A DNA stretch of 8,267 nt from Eubacterium sp. UBA3720 (GTDB lineage: Bacteria > Bacillota > Clostridia > Lachnospirales > Lachnospiraceae): contig DFHP01000187.1 of the NCBI GenBank assembly GCA_002371335.1, positions 1 to 8,267 of the forward strand, in the 5' to 3' direction. How positions within the stretch are numbered: the first letter of the stretch is position 1; each line of letters opens with the position of its first letter. This document shows, in pieces, positions 5,987-8,267 of this stretch. Below the pieces are notes generated by a model. That model saw nothing but the letters and a program-made list of their open reading frames with translations. It was not told the origin of the DNA and made no database searches. The position numbers were made by a program, and so were the translations under genes.

Positions 5987-7492
5987 ATGAATGCATTAAA
6001 CAAATACAGACCACAACTATTCTGGCTCTTAACCTGTGTCTTTTTAATGTTGATTTGCGCCGGCTTCACCAGCCCCCTCTACCCCCATTACACCGGCCGC
6101 GACTCGTCGACGTTCCTGGTGCTGGCGCGCGGGATCCTGGATGGCAGGATCCCTTACCTCGATCTCTTTGATCACAAAGGGCCGGCCTTTTACTGGTTGG
6201 AGGCGATCGGGTATTTCTTTGGAGGAAGGACCGGGGTGTTTTTCCTTGAGTGTATCATACTGCTGTGTGATATATATTTTATCAAACGGATTTCTTCCTT
6301 ATTATGCGCGGAATTTGCAATAGCTGCGCTCGCGTTCTTTTCGACATTTTTCTTTCTGTTCCAGCATGGCAATCTGACAGAGGAATTCTGCATGCCGCTG
6401 ATTCTGGCCGGTCTCTTCTTCGAGTTGAAATTTCTGCTGTCCGAGGAGAAAAAGCATGATCCCCGTATTGCGTACCTCTATGGGATGCTTTTGGGTCTCA
6501 TAGCGTTCATGCGTCTCAACAATGCGGTCAGCATCTGCGCCATGCTGCTCTGTATTATTGCCGTACTTATGCATGAGAGGCAGTGGATGAACCTGCTGGC
6601 TAATCTGCTTTCCGGCATCCTTGGCCTTGCAACCGTAGCTGTGCCGGTGTGTCTCTATTTTTACCGGCATGGCGCTCTTTATGACATGCTGTACGGTACG
6701 TTCCTGTTGAACCTGCTGTATGCTAAAAACGTGACTCATTTACCCATTCTGTCTTCAGACTTTTTCTATTATCTGATACTGTTCGTGCCAGGTCTGTATG
6801 CAGTTGCAATGTTTTGGAAAAAATGGAGGGCTGAGCGCAGCAGGGCGTTTGTTTCGCTTCTGTTTTCAACGGTGCTTACCTATGGCATGCTCGCCTACAC
6901 GAATGCCTACATGCATTATTTTATGCTCGGCATCCCGGTGTTTGTTATCGCTGTCGCGGTGCAAAGCCCGAAGGCCTCATCCGGGACGCTTGCAATTATC
7001 CGTATGATTGTCTGCCGCAGGCGGGATGCGCAGGATCGAGAGAAAAACGCGCTGTCGATCCTTCTGGTCTGCATCATTGCGGGTCATGTCCTTTTATCTG
7101 CTTACAGCGCCTGCGCTCCGATCTACAAAACATATCTGACGGATATTGCATATGATGAGTACCGGAAGGTCCATGTCGGAATGGAGACCATTCCGGAAAA
7201 TGAACGCGGCGAGGTCATAGCCTTTAATACCGTGTCGGATTTTTACTATCATGCCGATGTTCTCCCTTGTTATCGATACTTCACGCTGCAGAAGTGGTTG
7301 TCAACAGAAAAAGTGAATGTCTATCAGGAGTTTATGCTATATCTCATAAAGGAGCGGCCGCTTTGGGTGGTCACTCGCACCGGGGATAACGACAATATCC
7401 TGAATGAAATTTTGACACTGCTATATTCATGCCGATATTCGGATGACAAGTATTCGTACTATCGATGCGCCGATTCGGTCATTACGTCGTAA
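5987..7492 (+). CDS. GT-C (GT39/ArnT-like) multi-spanning membrane glycosyltransferase
   Basis: 501 residues. An N-terminal helix (about 11-27) is followed by an extracytoplasmic loop GRDSSTFLVLARGILDG (37-53) containing D39, the likely catalytic aspartate of the GT-C/PMT_2 fold, then the family motif IPYLDLFDHKGPAFYW (55-70). Further motifs are QHGNLTEEF (126-134) and RLNNA (176-180). Some ten hydrophobic segments extend to about residue 375, then a soluble C-terminal part of about 120 residues. Such enzymes transfer sugar from a polyprenyl-phosphate donor on the outer face of the membrane, fitting the GT2 and GtrA-like genes at the left end. AGGA (5979-5982) precedes the ATG by four bases. 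No confident promoter was found in the divergent region. Codons 25-51 are strikingly GC-rich compared with the rest. The acceptor (glycan, teichoic acid, protein) is unknown. Confidence 0.82.
   Translation: MNALNKYRPQLFWLLTCVFLMLICAGFTSPLYPHYTGRDSSTFLVLARGILDGRIPYLDLFDHKGPAFYWLEAIGYFFGGRTGVFFLECIILLCDIYFIKRISSLLCAEFAIAALAFFSTFFFLFQHGNLTEEFCMPLILAGLFFELKFLLSEEKKHDPRIAYLYGMLLGLIAFMRLNNAVSICAMLLCIIAVLMHERQWMNLLANLLSGILGLATVAVPVCLYFYRHGALYDMLYGTFLLNLLYAKNVTHLPILSSDFFYYLILFVPGLYAVAMFWKKWRAERSRAFVSLLFSTVLTYGMLAYTNAYMHYFMLGIPVFVIAVAVQSPKASSGTLAIIRMIVCRRRDAQDREKNALSILLVCIIAGHVLLSAYSACAPIYKTYLTDIAYDEYRKVHVGMETIPENERGEVIAFNTVSDFYYHADVLPCYRYFTLQKWLSTEKVNVYQEFMLYLIKERPLWVVTRTGDNDNILNEILTLLYSCRYSDDKYSYYRCADSVITS
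6131..6153 (+). repeat. Perfect 8-bp inverted repeat inside the GT-C gene
   Basis: GGGATCCT (6131-6138) and AGGATCCC (6146-6153) are exact inverse copies separated by seven bases. The repeat encodes part of RGILDGRIPY and lies at the end of the GC-rich block. It can form a stable stem in DNA or RNA, but may simply reflect the codons used. Confidence 0.6.
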
Positions 7493-7524
7493 ACAGCAGA
7501 TATTTCCGCACAGTAGGCAAGCTC

Positions 7525-7556
7525 ATGACATACATCGAATTCTTACCTATTATAAT
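7525..7556 (+). promoter_or_regulatory. Candidate distal sigma-A promoter
   Basis: ATGACA (7525-7530, five of six consensus bases) is followed after 17 bases by TATTAT (7548-7553, five of six); a perfect TATAAT overlaps at 7551-7556. A start near 7560 would give a leader of almost 300 bases before the secreted-protein gene. Confidence 0.5.
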
Positions 7557-7738
7557 GTTTAAATCGGAAAAACAAAACAAATAGGAAGATTCGAAGTAAG
7601 GGCGGAGCGCTGGGGAATCTGTTTCGAAAGTTGGCTTATGTGCGGTAAAAAACCTTGACCATGAACGCACTATGTGGTAACAATAATAAATGAAGTAGTA
7701 TGACTGGATGTTTGCATTTTGTACAGCGACTTATTAGA

Positions 7739-7799
7739 GTATCTTTTTTTTCTGCTTCTGCTTAGTTTGCAGATGCGGCCGGAAAGAAAAAACAGATAC
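7739..7799 (+). repeat. Long inverted repeat / stem-loop in the leader
   Basis: Fifteen positions at 7739-7753 (GTATC, then T8, then CT) face 7785-7799 (AGAAAAAACAGATAC) with a single mismatch, T7745 against C7793. Inside the 31-base loop, TCTGC (7757-7761) and GCAGA (7769-7773) form a second small stem around TTAGTTT. The structure ends 44 bases before the Shine-Dalgarno site of the surface-protein gene, so it would sit in its 5' untranslated RNA. Confidence 0.7.
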
Positions 7800-7842
7800 A
7801 AGGAGCACCTGACGAACACCAATCAAAGCAGTTACAAAAGTG

Positions 7843-7850
7843 AAAGGAGA
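7843..7850 (+). promoter_or_regulatory. Strong ribosome binding site of the secreted-protein gene
   Basis: AAAGGAGA lies five bases before the ATG at 7856. It is the strongest Shine-Dalgarno match in the window and fixes the start of the right-hand gene, which has no stop codon in view. Confidence 0.85.
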
Positions 7851-7855
7851 ACAAC

Positions 7856-8267
7856 ATGAAGAAGAACGTGCAAAGAATCATGGCAACAATTCTTACAGTC
7901 ATCATGATGGTCTCGATGCTGCCCTTCAATGTGTTTGCGTCCGATTTGGATACAGACATGTTTGTGGAGCCTGCTGTGGAAGCAGTCAGTGTTCCTGGTG
8001 AGGAGCGGGAGATCGAGTCAACTGTAGAGGACGTCTTGGTGGGAAATGCCGAGACAGAAGATGAACTCTTGGTGGAAGACGCCGAGATAGTAGAGGATTC
8101 TTCAGAAGAAATCGAAACGGTCGATGCGGCTGATCCGGCAGAAGCTGACGTTGTTGAGGAGTCCGAGGAGTTTGCGGCTACCGAGACGGTGGGCGCGGGA
8201 GCAGACGGGACGGGGTTCCCTGCTAGCTTTACGTATGGTAACGACACATATGAAAAATATGGCGATC
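7856..8267 (+). CDS. Secreted acidic surface protein, 3' partial
   Basis: The frame is open to the right edge (137 codons) from an ATG with a strong SD. Residues 1-28 form a Sec signal peptide: basic start MKKNVQR, hydrophobic core to about 22, and a likely signal peptidase I cut after VFA (26-28). There is no lipobox cysteine. Residues 30-110 are an acidic, proline/alanine-containing low-complexity stretch with 32 Asp/Glu and one basic residue (R51), probably a disordered spacer. It holds an 11-residue near-repeat (59-69 and 70-80). From about 119 (TGFPASFTYGNDTYEKYGD) composition changes, suggesting the start of a folded domain. Such N-termini are common in large repeat-bearing surface proteins of Clostridia, but the functional domain lies outside the window, so no function is assigned. 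A minus-strand serine-rich frame over this gene is a shadow. Confidence 0.85.
   Translation, partial: MKKNVQRIMATILTVIMMVSMLPFNVFASDLDTDMFVEPAVEAVSVPGEEREIESTVEDVLVGNAETEDELLVEDAEIVEDSSEEIETVDAADPAEADVVEESEEFAATETVGAGADGTGFPASFTYGNDTYEKYGD
8030..8095 (+). repeat. Imperfect 33-bp tandem duplication in the acidic region
   Basis: 8030-8062 and 8063-8095 are adjacent 33-base units matching at 25 of 33 positions and encoding DVLVGNAETED and ELLVEDAEIVE. This fits an old in-frame duplication within the acidic spacer. Confidence 0.6.

Larger units (their letters stand above)
7493..7855 (+). promoter_or_regulatory. 363-base non-coding leader region of the surface-protein gene
   Basis: No supported gene lies here. 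Seen in order: ATGACA (7525-7530), 17 bases, TATTAT (7548-7553), overlapping a consensus TATAAT at 7551-7556; AGATTC (7587-7592) and GAATCT (7615-7620), able to pair around a 22-base loop; two TTCGAA palindromes at 7590 and 7623, exactly 33 bases apart; TTGACC (7655-7660) with AACAAT 18 bases on (7679-7684); TTGCAT (7712-7717), 17 bases, TAGAGT (7735-7740); then a long inverted repeat (7739-7799). No clear terminator follows the GT-C stop codon, so read-through is possible. Which promoter is used cannot be told from sequence. Confidence 0.6.

Noticed and set aside
5866..6171. Plus-strand frame overlapping the GT-C start
   Set aside because: It overlaps the GT-C gene in another frame, and its C-terminal proline/arginine-rich part is produced by the GC-rich block; no domain or SD supports it.
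7482..7670. Minus-strand 62-residue frame in the non-coding region
   Set aside because: GTG start without SD, no recognisable motif, and it overlaps the end of the GT-C gene and candidate promoter boxes.
7744..7751. T8 run as an intrinsic terminator of the GT-C gene
   Set aside because: No GC-rich hairpin precedes it; the T's are instead part of the left arm of the larger inverted repeat.
7762..8247. Minus-strand 161-residue serine-rich frame
   Set aside because: It lies antisense to the acidic secreted gene; GAA/GAG and GAT/GAC codons read backwards give serine/threonine-rich strings. The plus frame has a strong SD and signal peptide.

Overview
The window reads as part of a cell-envelope glycan cluster from a low-to-mid GC Gram-positive bacterium, most likely a member of the Clostridia (Lachnospiraceae-like). 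That placement is an inference. It rests on purine-rich Shine-Dalgarno sites in front of most genes, a near-consensus sigma-A promoter, a VanZ-family gene, a TuaB/WzxC-type flippase, and a Sec-secreted acidic surface protein with a typically clostridial signal peptide. No rRNA, tRNA, CRISPR array, transposase or phage gene was seen.

Layout, left to right. The plus-strand run 1-3608 holds four genes: a GT2 polyprenyl-phosphate-type glycosyltransferase (5' end outside the window), a GtrA-like four-helix membrane protein starting on the base after its stop codon, a GT4 glycosyltransferase, and a second, divergent GT4-like glycosyltransferase. A rho-independent terminator (3611-3648) follows at once. 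Next comes a Wzx/MOP-type polysaccharide flippase (3703-5184). A VanZ-family membrane protein (5245-5751) lies on the minus strand, convergent with the flippase, and is read from a near-perfect extended -10 promoter (5833-5860). Divergent from it is a large multi-spanning GT-C (GT39-like) glycosyltransferase (5987-7492). A 363-base non-coding stretch (7493-7855) carries promoter-like boxes and a long inverted repeat, and leads to a secreted, very acidic protein (7856 onward) that is cut by the right edge.

How they may work together (inference): the GT2 enzyme could load a sugar on undecaprenyl phosphate, the GtrA-like protein could move it across the membrane, and the GT-C enzyme could transfer it outside the cell. 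This is the arrangement of three-component lipid-linked glycosylation systems. The two GT4-type enzymes would build a cytoplasmic oligosaccharide that the flippase exports. No initiating sugar-phosphate transferase, polymerase or length regulator is visible, so the locus probably continues to the left.

Most worth a second look: an abrupt GC-rich block with 26 of 27 codons ending in G or C around the presumed catalytic loop of the GT-C gene; a 15-pair inverted repeat with one mismatch in the leader of the surface-protein gene, overlapping a T8 tract; and the promoter-based relocation of the VanZ start. I found no clearly new type of system.
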